Shown here in pieces: positions 35,801-46,720 of a DNA stretch of 64,000 nt. The stretch comes from Dysidea avara. Taxonomy: Eukaryota; Porifera; Demospongiae; Dictyoceratida; Dysideidae. Below the pieces are notes generated by a model. That model worked only from the letters and a program-made list of their open reading frames with translations, was not told the DNA's origin and did not search any database. The number at the start of each line of letters is the position of its first letter. Position 1 is the stretch's first letter. Location: assembly GCF_963678975.1 (NCBI RefSeq), contig NC_089273.1, forward strand, positions 34,651,630 to 34,715,629, given 5' to 3'. The translations under genes and the position numbers were made by a program.

Positions 35801-38710
35801 ATATTTGCATGGTTTATTAAAAATAGAATAGCATATGCTTACCACTAAATTTCGTGTTCTCTTAACTTGGGAATTATACCAAGCATTTCTCACTGTTTTA
35901 AGTAAGTGAGGAGCATCTGCTATGAAGTAAATAAAGCTACCGGGTGAGGAAATATTTGGTGCCTTGTAGGTGACTCCAGATTTCTGATGATCTAGAATCT
36001 TGTGTAGCCGAAAAAATTTACGATTACAAGACGCTCCATCAGCTACAACTGAAATCACTGTTAGACCAACCATCTGCAACATTCGGATAGCTCTCCATAC
36101 AAGTGGCATAAGTTTCTCAGCTGATACTCCTAAAATGGTTCATCAACAACAATAGTTAATTGATATAAGTATAGGTGATGCTTACCTTTGGTAGCAAACT
36201 GTGCAATTGGCAGATTGAGGTGAAAAGTCAACCCTCTTACCATCATCGTCATCATGTGTGTAGCCACTTCTCTCTTATCCTGATTTAGCCGCTTGCATTT
36301 CTGCTGCAGTTCATTGAATCACACATTCAGGCTCTCATCACCATAGTCTATGAATCCTGTGATATCTCCAGTCACCTTGTCAAACACTAAGTCCTCTCGG
36401 ATTTTCATCTCATCAAAGGCCAGAACTACAAATCTATATAAACAGTTAAATAGTTATTGTGCATAAGGGCTATACACAAACCTTTCACACTCAGCCATCT
36501 GATCCACCTTTGCTTCCACTTTGAGATAGTTGAACACTTCTGCATTAAACCCTGGTTTTAGTTTAATCCAGTGAGTGTGTAGTCACGTAAAGTTGTCTGG
36601 GAAGGCAAACAAACAAACCCTGAATCCCTCATGATTTCATAGGTTTTACTGGATGTCAGCATAATGTTTAGACACCATCTTATAAATAAAGGGTGCCAGC
36701 GGACACCATTTTTGTGTGTCTTATATTACTTGCTGCAACCTATTAAGAAGATTACGTGACTAGATATATATCATTTAATTACCTGCTGCTCCCAAAAAAT
36801 TCGTTTAAACTCATCTTCCTCAACAACAGAATGAATGTCTGCTACTTTTTCCAAGTCTCTCTGCAATTGTGCATCTACAGATATTCCATCAGTTTTCACT
36901 ACTTTGATCTTAACTGTTTCAGTTGCCGATTTTTCATCTTAATGCTTTTTCTGAGGGAAATCAAACGGGCTGTCTTCTGTGGGGTTCTCAAAAACCGAAT
37001 ATTGGTGTACAGTGATGGGACACCTGTAATACATCTGCTTAGCTTACAAGCCAGTGCACGAAGGTTATTACGAAATTGATTGCAGGGAACACAAATTAAA
37101 TCTTTAATTAGTAGATGACATTTCCAGTGTCTAATGGTGCTGTTGTACTGGATTCCTCCAACTTCTACAAAAAAAGACTCATCTAAGAATGCCACCTGTT
37201 CACCATTCCTTGATGAAAACCTTCCCTTCCTTAGACAGGCCAAAGTGACAAAACGCTCTTCATAATTCCCAGCGCAAATATTGGCAGTAGAGATTGCATA
37301 AATGGTGTTCACAACAAGCTCTGGAGTCATCATCAGTGGTAAATTGTTCAGAATTTCAGATTGTGTGGGAACTAAATGTCCGCCAACATAAATTTGCCAA
37401 GTAAGATTGGTGTTTACTAATAACAAACGTAAAACTGTCATCGGCTTGTGAGGGGAAGGCTGTCGAACAACTTCAAAGCATCTCAATTCACTGTTCGATA
37501 CATAGTTCAAATACCAATTGTCTGGAAGCCCTTTAGCAACAACTGCTTCGTGACATGAGTCCAAGGATTCCTATATACCATATAAAACGTCAGAGTTATA
37601 TGATTGAATCTGAGAACTGGTATCCACACACACAATTTTTAAAATGCATGGTGATAGCTTACAAACAGATGGTGCAAATAATTTCAGCATTGGGAAAATC
37701 TGCTAGCTAAAAGTTTTTAAAATTGTAAAACTAGCCCCAATTTTTGCATAATTGCCCCAAAACTCCATTTGAACTTACCAGAGTAGATGGTATAGCTGCA
37801 GGGGAATTATCTAGTTCAGCAACAATTTCCAAGACGATATCTTCTAAATCTGAGGGGACCTCAGGTGACGACTCCTCTAGTTCAGTATCATCACTTGATG
37901 CAGCTGGCTCAGGAAATCCACTTGAACCGCTATCTAAATTCAAGGTGTTAGTACATGTTTTCTTCCTCTTCCACAATGTATTCTTGCGTCTGCGCCCAAT
38001 CCGAGATATACTCCTGGATCCTTTACCACGCTTCTTCCTCTTTCCAGACATCAGTTTGGGCTAATAAATCAATGTTGAAAGGTTAAGCATACCACAAACA
38101 CAGAAATTTTCTAAATGGAACCCATTGTGTTGTAATACGTTAGAAAAACATGCTAATACAAATGCATTAGTTTTAGGCCACAATATAACAATTAAGAAAT
38201 AATCCACAGAAATTTCAGAGCCCTCAGAAGACTAGGCATTGAGTACATGTGGTGACAAAATCCAGTGCATAAAATTTTGAAGCAACACAAAACCGAGTAC
38301 AAAACAGCTTGAAACATACATTAAGCCATGCGTTACAACAACACCGTACTACATATAAGCGCAATTTTGCAATGTAAACCTTGGTTTGGCTGATTATGTG
38401 GTGACAAAAATGACTCACCACAAGTCGACTATAAAAACGCGCCAGTAATTTGCGGCTTACACAGCCAAACAATCCATAATACCATCTATAATAACAGTTG
38501 GTAGCACTTCTACGTGTTCATAGGTTGATACGACCACAAGCCAGAGTATTCATTTCTTGGCGCGCGAAACTAGGGTGGAACCGCCGTTTTCTATAGAAAC
38601 TAATACGCGCACGTGATTTGTTTCCAATCCATGGGGGTGTATATTATCTATGATTTAACTTGTTAATATTGTTGCTAGGAAACACTACCAATGGTGTGAG
38701 AAGGACAACA
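32083..38710 (+). CDS. Short two-exon gene whose intron holds the P-type transposon
   Basis: Exon 1 (32083-32153) reads MALVLSQENQLVFPNLQQKQ and ends ATGAG|GTAAGT. Exon 2 follows TTGTTGCTAG at about 38679 and joins in phase to give KHYQWCEKDNKLLPNILDF, then GNYVQVESLQL and TGA. The product would be about 55 residues. A GTGAG directly after the TGA suggests the exon was once spliced onward, and a plausible next exon (VPLKACLVNIDTVNG, acceptor near 39186) exists in a reading shifted by one. If that continuation was ancestral, the gene is truncated by a frameshift. The DF-G-N...V...P-x-A-x-x-x-x-I pattern weakly recalls Tudor domains. I would not assign it. Exon 1 lies within the first intron of the opposite-strand gene. 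Confidence 0.4.
33052..33070. repeat. (ACGT)n microsatellite
   Basis: GTACGTACGTACGTACGT, self-complementary, lies upstream of the minus-strand gene. The stretch 33071-33362 holds two copies of TTATACTTATACAGTA and nothing else notable. Confidence 0.9.
33363..33398 (+). repeat. Left terminal inverted repeat of the P-type transposon
   Basis: This is inverted at 38617-38652. Subterminal GCGCC/GGCGCG words occur at both ends (33401, 33427, 38559) and could be transposase binding sites, which is inference. Confidence 0.9.
33442..34592 (+). CDS. Second gene of the P-type transposon (C-terminal-domain-like protein)
   Basis: Exon 1 (33442-33756, 105 codons, MAVSYEINYKDI start, donor CAG|GTAAAT) joins in phase 0 to exon 2 (from 33979, acceptor TTGCAG). 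Exon 2 contains AIYHAAGYVIRKLIKKFRR and, about 60 residues later, W..NIDRGGLSHASNDAYRFF. The AGYVxRKL and W..xDRGGL..xS..xY.FF..xE pattern is what I know from C-terminal parts of P/THAP-type transposases. Here it is on a separate, oppositely transcribed gene. The frame stops at 34341 (TTTTAC region), but a shift of one base there keeps it open to 34592 (MTNANVLFLWEIATDL), so the copy is probably frameshifted. Exon 1 is charged and helical in look, with no recognised domain. Its role could be a partner or regulator of the transposase. Confidence 0.65.
34593..34851. terminator. Shared 3' region between the two convergent transposon genes
   Basis: This is AT-rich sequence between the stop codons of the two converging genes. 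Several AATAAA/ATTAAA-like words in either direction could serve as poly(A) signals. No open frame crosses it. Confidence 0.35.
34852..38051 (-). pseudogene. P-type transposase, nine exons, several lesions
   Basis: Inferred exons: 37779-38051, 36783-37570, about 36480-36710, about 36186-36425, 35843-36129, 35627-35779, 35376-35578, 35198-35330 and 34852-35150, with GT-AG borders. Diagnostic motifs in order are RWHPLFIRWCL, GFVCLPSQTTLRDY, FDEMKIREDLVFDKVTG, VADGASCNRKFFRLH, FIADAPHLLKTVRNAW, LKREHLNLTSYSRMNV and LTERFNQDSVEIFFGQQRS. They cover the RNase-H-like core with its acidic residues, by family knowledge the Asp of FDEM, the Asp of ADAPHLLK and the Glu of DSVEIFFG. The N-terminus is a basic/acidic segment (KRKKRGKG, then a Ser/Glu-rich stretch), not a THAP zinc finger. 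A coiled-coil-like stretch precedes a frameshift at about 36903. Other lesions are a frameshift at about 36580, a TGA at 36319-36321 and a shift at an A7 run near 35408. Confidence 0.88.
38617..38652 (-). repeat. Right terminal inverted repeat of the P-type transposon
   Basis: This is the inverse of 33363-33398 with no mismatch noticed in the outer 36 bases. The ATTTAAC target duplication follows. Confidence 0.9.
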
Positions 38711-39279
38711 AACTGCTTCCCAACATCCTGGATTTCCCCGGCAACTATGTACAAGTTGAATCTCTACAGCTTTGAGGTGAGAATAAATTTGTGTATCTCT
38801 AATCTGTGATATATACACACAGTATGTCTTTGTGTTGTGGTCTGTTACCCTTTAATATTACAAACATGTGCTGGACTAAAAGCTCCAATTGATTTTGTGG
38901 TTACCAACCAGTCATAAGCTGAATACCATAATGTTTCTTATTTGTACGTACTAAGCTATCTAATTGAACCAAGTGAAGTCCATGACGTATGCACCATAGT
39001 TGCTGTGGTTGGGCTAAAAGGTACACCTTACGCCTGAGTGATGTCAAACATAATTAGATCAAACCTGTAGCATTAGGCATTATTGAGCAATGCTTTTGTG
39101 AAGGTAATAGTTATCCAAACAGTCAGTCATTAGAACATTTTAATTAAACTTGTTAAAGCATTTCATATCCCTCTTTGTCACTATAGTTCCTCTGAAGGCA
39201 TGTCTGGTCAACATTGATACCGTGAATGGGGCTGGTATTCAGTTTTACTTGTTACCAAGAAAATGGGAACTCCCATTAT

Positions 39280-39313
39280 ACAGTCCTACCATTATACAGT
39301 CCTACCAGTGATA
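39280..39313. repeat. Two tandem copies of a 17-bp unit
   Basis: CATTATACAGTCCTACC occurs twice in a row. It lies downstream of the possible extra exon near 39186. Confidence 0.8.
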
Positions 39314-39393
39314 AGCTGTATAACATGATTAACCCCGTTAATCATCATAGGCTCCATATGGCACCAAGCGATATAACTTATGCATTGATTATA

Positions 39394-40044
39394 TGTGACC
39401 GAATTTTGGAAAACTGTCGATATACGCACAATAGTACTTTTGTAATAAAACACATTTAAAAACTATGGGTAAAAAATGCAAGCTCCAGAAAGAAAAAAAA
39501 ATGCAAGTTTTTATCGCCTCACTGGTGGGCGAAATAAGCCTCCAATGGATAAATCCTGGGTATCATCATGTCCGCCTGTTCATAGGGAGTACAAACATCT
39601 TTGTTTCTTCTTCATACACAAAATGATTTAAACATTACAGACGTTTGTTTACATTATGGTGACGAAAGAATTTACCGACAATCATTTTTCAGTGAATTTT
39701 GCCTTCCTTCTCGAATACAGAAGCATGCCTGGGGAAAACGCTATACCTTGGTGGATGCACAAATTCATGGTGAACAGAATGAGCCAAGATTCAACTCCGT
39801 GCGCCATTGTATCAGTAAGTTATGATGGTTTATGTAAGAGCCTGTAGATTCTTTTTTCGGTAGCTTCTGTAGATATCAATTTATTTGCTCGTCCGGCTGT
39901 CTAGTGCTGTATTTCCAATGGTGCTTAACTTAGGAAGCTGAAATTTAGCTAGTCTATTCCTCTGTCCCTGTAGAAAACAAAGAACAAATAAAATGCATTT
40001 TGAAAATTGTGCGAATATCGATGGTTTTCTAAAATTAGGTCACG
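39394..40044. mobile_element. 651-bp TGTGACC-type TIR element, TA target
   Basis: The ends TGTGACCGAATTTTGGAAAA and (inverted) CGTGACCTAATTTTAGAAAA pair over about 35 bases to CGATAT(A/T)CGCAC. TA flanks both sides (39392-39393, 40045-40046). Two overlapping short open frames (39601-39847) lie inside and show no domain. It belongs to the same superfamily of ends as the elements at 565, 29582 and 43137, but the inner TIR sequence differs. Confidence 0.88.
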
Positions 40045-40181
40045 TATTTTGAACTCTGTTGGTCTGCATTTCTAAAGGTAGTGTATTATACTAAAATGAT
40101 CATGCCCATAGAAGCTCCACTTCCTGGGATTACTAGACCTACATGGAATAGTCCGAGAGTGTTGAATATTATGGAGAAGTT

Positions 40182-41001
40182 CAGGGGCGGATCAAGGGGG
40201 GGGGGGGCTTTGGGGGCTGAAGCCCCCCCTTCATATTTAGGCTTTACTTGATCAATATACTGAGTATTATAATGAAATTTTGTCTTAGCATAATTATATG
40301 ATCACTAATAATACAAATACTCATAAAACCACCTTATAAACATCTTTCCAAGGTATTATCAGTGGATTTATGCTAAAGTTTATACAACAACGACAAGGAT
40401 CAGCATTGGAGGTGTACAAGATCGAGATACTCTAATAGAGCAGTCAGCTAACTACTCTAATAGAACATTCACTAGAAACATGTAGTTGGTTCTGTTATGG
40501 AATTTTTCCAAAATCTGCCTGCACCTATACATACAATGAAGTGCATTGGTCTGTTTAAAGGGCTTCATTCATCTACTTGTGTAGTTAATATGTATGGCAA
40601 TACTTAATTTGCTCTCAGATTCAATCTTGTATTGTTCAAATTTCAAAATTTTCCACTTTCAACATTCTTATTCTAACATGCACCTATTCAGTGTTGTGCA
40701 ATTGTGAGAGGGGTGCATCATGTATTTGGTTGTCTGTACCTACCCAAACTTTTCCATTAGCAAAATGCTTCAGAGAGCCACACCTATAATCTAAAGGCAG
40801 TATATAAAATATCTACAGGTATGAATTTTATGTGGAAATGTCTCCAAATTGCAGTATTTTAGCATCTATTTTTCAAAATTTTCCTGGGGGGCATGCCCCC
40901 AGACCCCCCTCATGCTGGGAAGTGTGCTTCACACACCTATACCCAAGAGATTAGTACCTTGAGTTAGCCCCCCCCTTTTATAAATCCTAGATCCGCCCCT
41001 G
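40182..41001. mobile_element. 820-bp hAT-like MITE
   Basis: The ends are CAGGGGCGGATC and, inverted, CAGGGGCGGATCTAGGATTT. AAGTT flanks both sides (40177-40181, 41002-41006). CAGGGGCGGATC(C/T)AG ends are familiar from non-autonomous hAT elements in many animals; those usually give 8-bp duplications, so the 5-bp repeat may be a degraded one. It has G-rich and C-rich subterminal tracts (40197-40209, 40967-40976) and an internal pair of CTCTAATAGA motifs (40431-40465). Confidence 0.85.
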
Positions 41002-41006
41002 AAGTT

Positions 41007-43134
41007 ATCTTGCTAGAGTAGGCTGTAGTAGTGTTGTTATAGTCGCTAATACTGTCTTATATTACGTTGAAGTGAAACAGATTAATCAAACTTACTTGTG
41101 ATGGCTGTTCTCCCGTTGTCTTAAGCACAAAAGAAGTAGCCATGTGCTGTTAAATGCATGTGTGAAGACAAATTTTGCTGAAGCTCGTAGAAAGCAGCAT
41201 TGGAAGAAGATTTTGCTGTAAGGAAACATTACAGAGTAGTGGTAGAGACTGATTTAACTCATGCTGTTGCGTACACTTACAATGCCTTTTTTTTGCCAAT
41301 TTTACCATTGTTTGTGTTCATTGTTTAATATCAACTTTGTGGTTAATGCTGAGTAAACAACAACATTCCAGCAGTGTTCCTTATTCCATAGCGAACAAAT
41401 GTATGTATAGGTTTTGTAATAGTTGTATCATGGGCATGAGGGCATACATATCAGGCAAAGCCCGAATGTCCAGTATTACAGCTAATATGTAACACTTGTT
41501 AGGCTGATAGCCTGTACAGGGTGATCAATCACCCAAGCCAATACAAGTGCAGTAACTGGATGTATTATATATGCACCCCTAAAATTTTTCGATTATGATT
41601 CAGCAACTAGTACGTTCTGGTTACGTTTGGTGCAATAAACAGACATATCCTAGAAATATCACAGAAAATTTTGGTTATCTGAGTTTAATGTTTTAATCAG
41701 TGCTATTGAATCATTTATGGAATAATTACAGAGTTAACTAAAGGCCTAGATAGGTAAGCTTACTTTTAGAGTGGTTTCTTCATGCAGAATGGTAGCTCCA
41801 TGATGGGAGCATGTCTGTATTCGAAAATATGCATAAATGATCAGCGAATAAGCTATAGCACTAGTTCTCACCTTAGTCCAATGTTTTAAACTCATAGGAT
41901 GGCGAGTATACCAAAAACTCTCTTCGTCTAAGTGGTTTTCATGGCGAAATACAAGTGAATCACATGAGTATTAATCGATCCCCACAGTTGATTTTGGCAT
42001 CAGCTTTATATAATCACTGCCCAGTTGTAGCCCAACTACATTTTGTACGTAGCCTGGCTAGCTGGGCTACATATGAAATGTAGCCTGGGCGGCTCCTTTG
42101 ATCAGAAGTGTGAAATTGTTACATATATATTTAAACCTGTAGTTTGTCTGATATAGCATGTTTTGGTGGACACTATATGATTATCGCTCCAGGAGACCTA
42201 ACGGTTAATGGATTAGGTTTTAACAAAGGCCTCCAGATATTGTATAGACTTTTTCAAAAAATAAATAATCTACAGGCACTTAATACATACAAAGATGATC
42301 ATAATGGTCACTATATAGTTGCTGTATTTATATGACTACATTTTATTATTGATTGTGGGTTTTGGTTTCTGAAAATTAAATGATAAAGGTGATCTGTATG
42401 AATTAATGATGAACTGTGGGAAGGGTAGTTGTTTTGTGATATGTGCCATTAGAAATTAAAGACTTGATGTTAATAGATGCAGGGGCATACTGAAATTGTT
42501 GTTGATTGAAATGTTCTACTGACTGACTGGCTAAATAAACATCATTCTTTATACTCATACTTACACTTAAATTAGGATTCAGTAATGAACTTGCATATAT
42601 AACTTTGTCCTTCTGTGTGTCCATTTCTTTTTTGTTTGAGGTCCATTTTAGGGGGTGATATTCTTTGGTGGGAGGCCCTAACCCTACTATACATTACTAC
42701 TGAACTGTATGAACCATTTACTATATCTGTCCATACCCTCCCTCATAACTAAACCATTTAGTTCTGCAGGGATGGATGAAGCATGTAATAAATGTACGTA
42801 TGTATGGTTACAGGTGTAAGCATTGTGTTGTGATGGTCTCCTCTGGTCATATTGCAGTTTGAATGTAAGAAAACAGTCTCCTGATTTTTATAGGGAACTT
42901 GTTTCTTTGCAAATATCTCAAGATAAGCTTTTCCAGAAAACCCCCTTATGTGATGCAAAGTAAATTCTCACATTTAAACGTACAGGTGTACGCTATCTGC
43001 CCGGCTTTCTCTCCAACTTGTAGAGTGTTGGACTGGATCATGTACTCCAGTGGTCTCTCTTGGACCTTGAAATTTGAAATTCAGATTTCTCCCATCTATG
43101 AGATTTTCATATCCAAAAATGACTGGGATGCACA
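41007..43134. other. Unassigned stretch
   Basis: No gene was recognised. It contains a small palindromic element (42019-42090) and a TTGTGGGTTTTGGTT motif (42353-42367). Short open frames show no domain or splice support. Confidence 0.4.
42019..42090. repeat. 72-bp palindromic element
   Basis: GCCCAG...GTAGCCCAACTACAT...CTAGC...ATGTAGCCTGGGC forms an imperfect palindrome centred on GGCTAGCTGG. It resembles a very short fold-back MITE. Confidence 0.7.
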
Positions 43135-43136
43135 TA

Positions 43137-43782
43137 TGTGACCAGATCTGCCAAAACCCAACACAATAGCACAAGCATAAATTTCCAGTATAAAACATTG
43201 AAAACAAATGGTGAATTATTTGCGTATTGTTGAAAAAAATTCGTAAATTTTTTGAATGCCTCTTTCTTAGTGAGGGCAGGGAATACCAATACAAACCTGG
43301 ATACCATCTTATTCACCTCCTCAAGAGGAGTTAGAAAATCTTTGTTTTGTTGCAGTAGACCCAAGGATACGTAAGTTATGAGTATTTGTTTACGTGACGT
43401 CGAAGCAATCATGCATGATCAATTTTTCTTCATGAATTTTGTCTTTGTATCCAGTGAAGTAAGGTGATAAAAGGACAAACTTACCGAATAAATGATTCCC
43501 CTATTCATGGCAAACGCGGTGGTGAAAATTGCAGCCCATTATGTCCATCCTTTCGTAAGCTACAACCGTTTTAGTAAACACCTGTAATTTATTTTCCAGA
43601 TACTTGCTGTACTAATCAATTTTTCAGCTGTTGCTACTTTGTAGGTCTGTAACTCCAAAAGTTATTGGCATATGAGGCTGAAACATTGCTAGGGAATACA
43701 CTTGGCTAATTAGATTATAAACATTTACTAAACAGGAATTCGAAAATGGGCTATTGTGTCGGGTTTCCCAGATCCAGTCACA
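43137..43782. mobile_element. 646-bp TGTGACC-type TIR element, TA target
   Basis: The ends TGTGACCAGATCTGCCAAAA and (inverted) TGTGACTGGATCTGGGAAAC pair on to ACACAATAGC, about 36 bases. TA lies on both sides (43135-43136, 43783-43784). No transposase is present; the longest frames inside are antisense to each other. Confidence 0.88.
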
Positions 43783-43784
43783 TA

Positions 43785-45275
43785 TATTTAGTAGAATTTC
43801 AAGCAAGCTGCTATTTTTCATAAAATATGGTCCAACTTTTGTTACAAAATTCAAAACCACAATACAAGTGAAACTAAATTATTTCATAATTATCTGATGA
43901 GACTACACAAAGACACATGTAGCTCTAATGAAAAAGTTTGGAAGGTCATATGTAACTATTTGACTTGAAATGTGTAGCTACTCCGGCTATGCTTGTGATG
44001 TTATACTGTTAAAAGCATTTTGTAGATTACAAGCTTATACTCTGAGATTAGTGTTATAAATAGATGTTACCAGGCAGTCCTGCAAAAACATGGCATGTGG
44101 ACACAAACTACACCCCATCACACAACAGGTTATATCTCCGTATAAGAGTTAACTATTTTCATTCTGTGGCTTGTGTTTACAGACTCGATATAGCTATGAC
44201 TGAAGTAAGAATTAAGTATCCACTAGTGTATAGCTACTGGTATAGAGACCTCCCTTGTTTCCTTGCTTTTTAGTTCTATGTTTCCTACTCAAATATAACA
44301 TTACTATTTCCCCTTATACTGTTTTGTATGCAAAGGAACGAGTGGCAACATCAGGCATCCCCAACTATCAATTGCTGGAAAACATTATTACAATTTCGCT
44401 TTGTTTCAGCTTTGTCCCACCCATTAAAAGAACAGTGCAGCGCAATCTTGTGATTAATAATTAGTTAAAATGTGCGTCCCGATTATCATCCCTGTAAAGT
44501 GAATGGCTATTCTGCTTCCTTTTAAGAACAGATAGTTAAATGTTTGAATTATTTGTCCCTCTGTGTGTGTGTGCATTTGTGCGTGCATGCGTGGGTACAT
44601 GTGTGTGTCATACATAGCTGAAGTTTGTATACAAGGACCTCCAGAAAGTGTATGGTCCTTTCTAAAAAATATTGTAGTGGTAATTAGTACCACACCCTTG
44701 CTTGATTACTGCTGATACAGAGAATTGCTTGGTATTTTATAGTTGTACCTTAAACTTGTGATTGTGGGTTTTAATTTTGATGTTAGTACTTGTCAATGTG
44801 CTGCTGTCCTTTCAAGCAGTGATACTTTTGCAAAGTTTAACAACAGAATGCATAAATATTGTGGTTGTTTGGAATCCATCTATTTCTTTTCTATCACCAT
44901 GCTGCTAATTCATGGGTAACACAGTAGCTTTGTGGATTAACTATAACATATGGACAAAATAATAATTCAATCATATCTTAGCATACGTATGTCCAACAAG
45001 TGACACAGTCTTTGTGACAGAGAGCTTTAATGGTCAACAAGGTTACTAAATTAATAGTACTGTTCATACTATCAATAAGTACTGCTGTGAGCTTATATGA
45101 GAAACAAAATGATTTAGCTAACCTGGAAAAGTCTAAATCTGAGCCCAAGTAGCCAAGTCACTGATACTGGGATTTTTTTAAGTGGTAAGTTTTAACCCTT
45201 AAAGCCACACGAAACTTTTAAAACTGCATACACCACATCCGTATAAGCCACTGTAACTTGGACCTCTCATTATGC
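43785..45275. other. Unassigned stretch before copy 2 of the duplication
   Basis: No gene was seen. It has a TTGTGGGTTTT motif (44762-44772), a TG-rich run near 44564-44608 and an R1-like phrase (CCCCAACTATCAATTGCTGG, 44360). Whether 45150-45275 belongs to the duplicated unit cannot be seen, because copy 1 begins at the window edge. Confidence 0.4.
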
Positions 45276-46720
45276 CCACTCTGATCATGCTAACAAAAAA
45301 AACAGTTTGGTGCAACAGAAAGCCACCAGCTTTAATTTGTGTTGTAGAACAAAGTTCTTTGAACATCAAAAAGTTGTGTGCAAAATTCTTGGCAGCCATT
45401 TTGCTAGCAAGTCGACCACTGACATATAGAGGTAAAAGTGGAATGTATATTGTATTATACAGTATGATAGTAGTGTATAGTAGGAACCACAAAGGAGTAG
45501 GCATGGCCCACGAAATAGCATCACCCAAAAACCAACGTCAATTTTCCCTGACGACAATGAGACAGTATTGGTTAGGTATAACTAAGCCCAAACAAGCTTT
45601 CAGATTGACCCAAAACACTTTCAACAAGTTCCTACAGAATTAAAAAAAATATTTAACGGGATTTTCTACTGACTGACTGACTGACAAAGTAACTTACTGA
45701 TGCCTTCAGACAAGCGTAACTCGATAACGGCTAAGGCTACGGACTTGATTTTTTCACTGTTTGACATCACTTCTGCCCGAGAGATACCTTTTGGCATTAG
45801 TGCTCTGCGATATACCGGTAGTACCGTTTATCATGATATTATCATAACCGATTATCTTATCATGACAGCCTTTGATAACCAATATATCAAAATACTGGTA
45901 TATCAATAATACCAGTATAGGATTGCTTTTAACCCAGCTAGCCTTGGGTGTTTAATTACCCAATTTGTTGATGGTTTAGCAGACACGCCCTAAACAAAAA
46001 CTTGAGGTTGTCACATTACAACACATGCCTACTTGTACTGAACTAGTTTTTTTGGATGCGTACTGCTTCATACTAGGCCCAAGGAATAATGCAGTAGTTA
46101 CAATAGCAAGCTAACTATATATCGATATACTGTGATATCTTCCTGTTATTAATACCATGTATTCAAATGTCAATAACGCATAGCACTTTTTGGCATACCG
46201 CAGTATATACAATCAGTGTTGGGACATACATACAATGCATTCTTCATCAACTTACCAGTGTCCTCCTTTGTATCCCATTCATCTTTGCTGACAACGAAAA
46301 GTGTTGATTTGGTGGTAGCACATGATGGCTTCCTTTGTAATGGAAATTGTCCGTATTTTTCATAGTGGCTATTTTGATTTCAGAGGTGCTTTTTGAATAG
46401 TTTTTGATTCATACTGCTGTGTAACGGATTGAATATAGCTGACAATGAAGCTTAATGGATAGTTCATTTTTCAGACGATAATTGATATTACTGGGGTGCG
46501 CGGCACCAACCTTTTCTTTCGGTTTGCGTGGGTGGCAGAGATGCTTTTCAAACAATTCTTGATTTGTACTGCTGTGTAACGGGTTGAACATAGCTGACAA
46601 CGAAGTGTAATGGATACTTCACTTTTCAGACGATATAGCTAGGTTGTGCGGTGCCATTTCATATGCAGTATACATGGGTTCACCAATCATAATAATATTA
46701 TCTACAAAAAAAGTTAACAA

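Larger units (their letters stand above)
33363..38652. mobile_element. P-superfamily DNA transposon, 5.29 kb, complete ends
   Basis: The left end CATAGATAATATACACCCCC and the inverted right end match over about 36 bases (through ATGGATTGGAAACAAAT). The direct repeat ATTTAAC flanks both sides (33356-33362, 38653-38659); P elements make 8-bp duplications, so one base has changed or the register is off by one. Like Drosophila P, the ends start with CA. It carries two genes that start near opposite ends and converge at about 34.6-34.85 kb: a plus-strand gene from 33442 and a P-type transposase on the minus strand from 38051. The transposase is damaged, so this copy is not self-mobile. Confidence 0.93.

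Noticed and set aside
38680..39260. Tudor-domain gene
   Set aside because: The GNYVQVESLQL...VPLKACLVNI pattern is suggestive, but joining the exons requires crossing a stop and a frame change. It is kept only as a weak remark.
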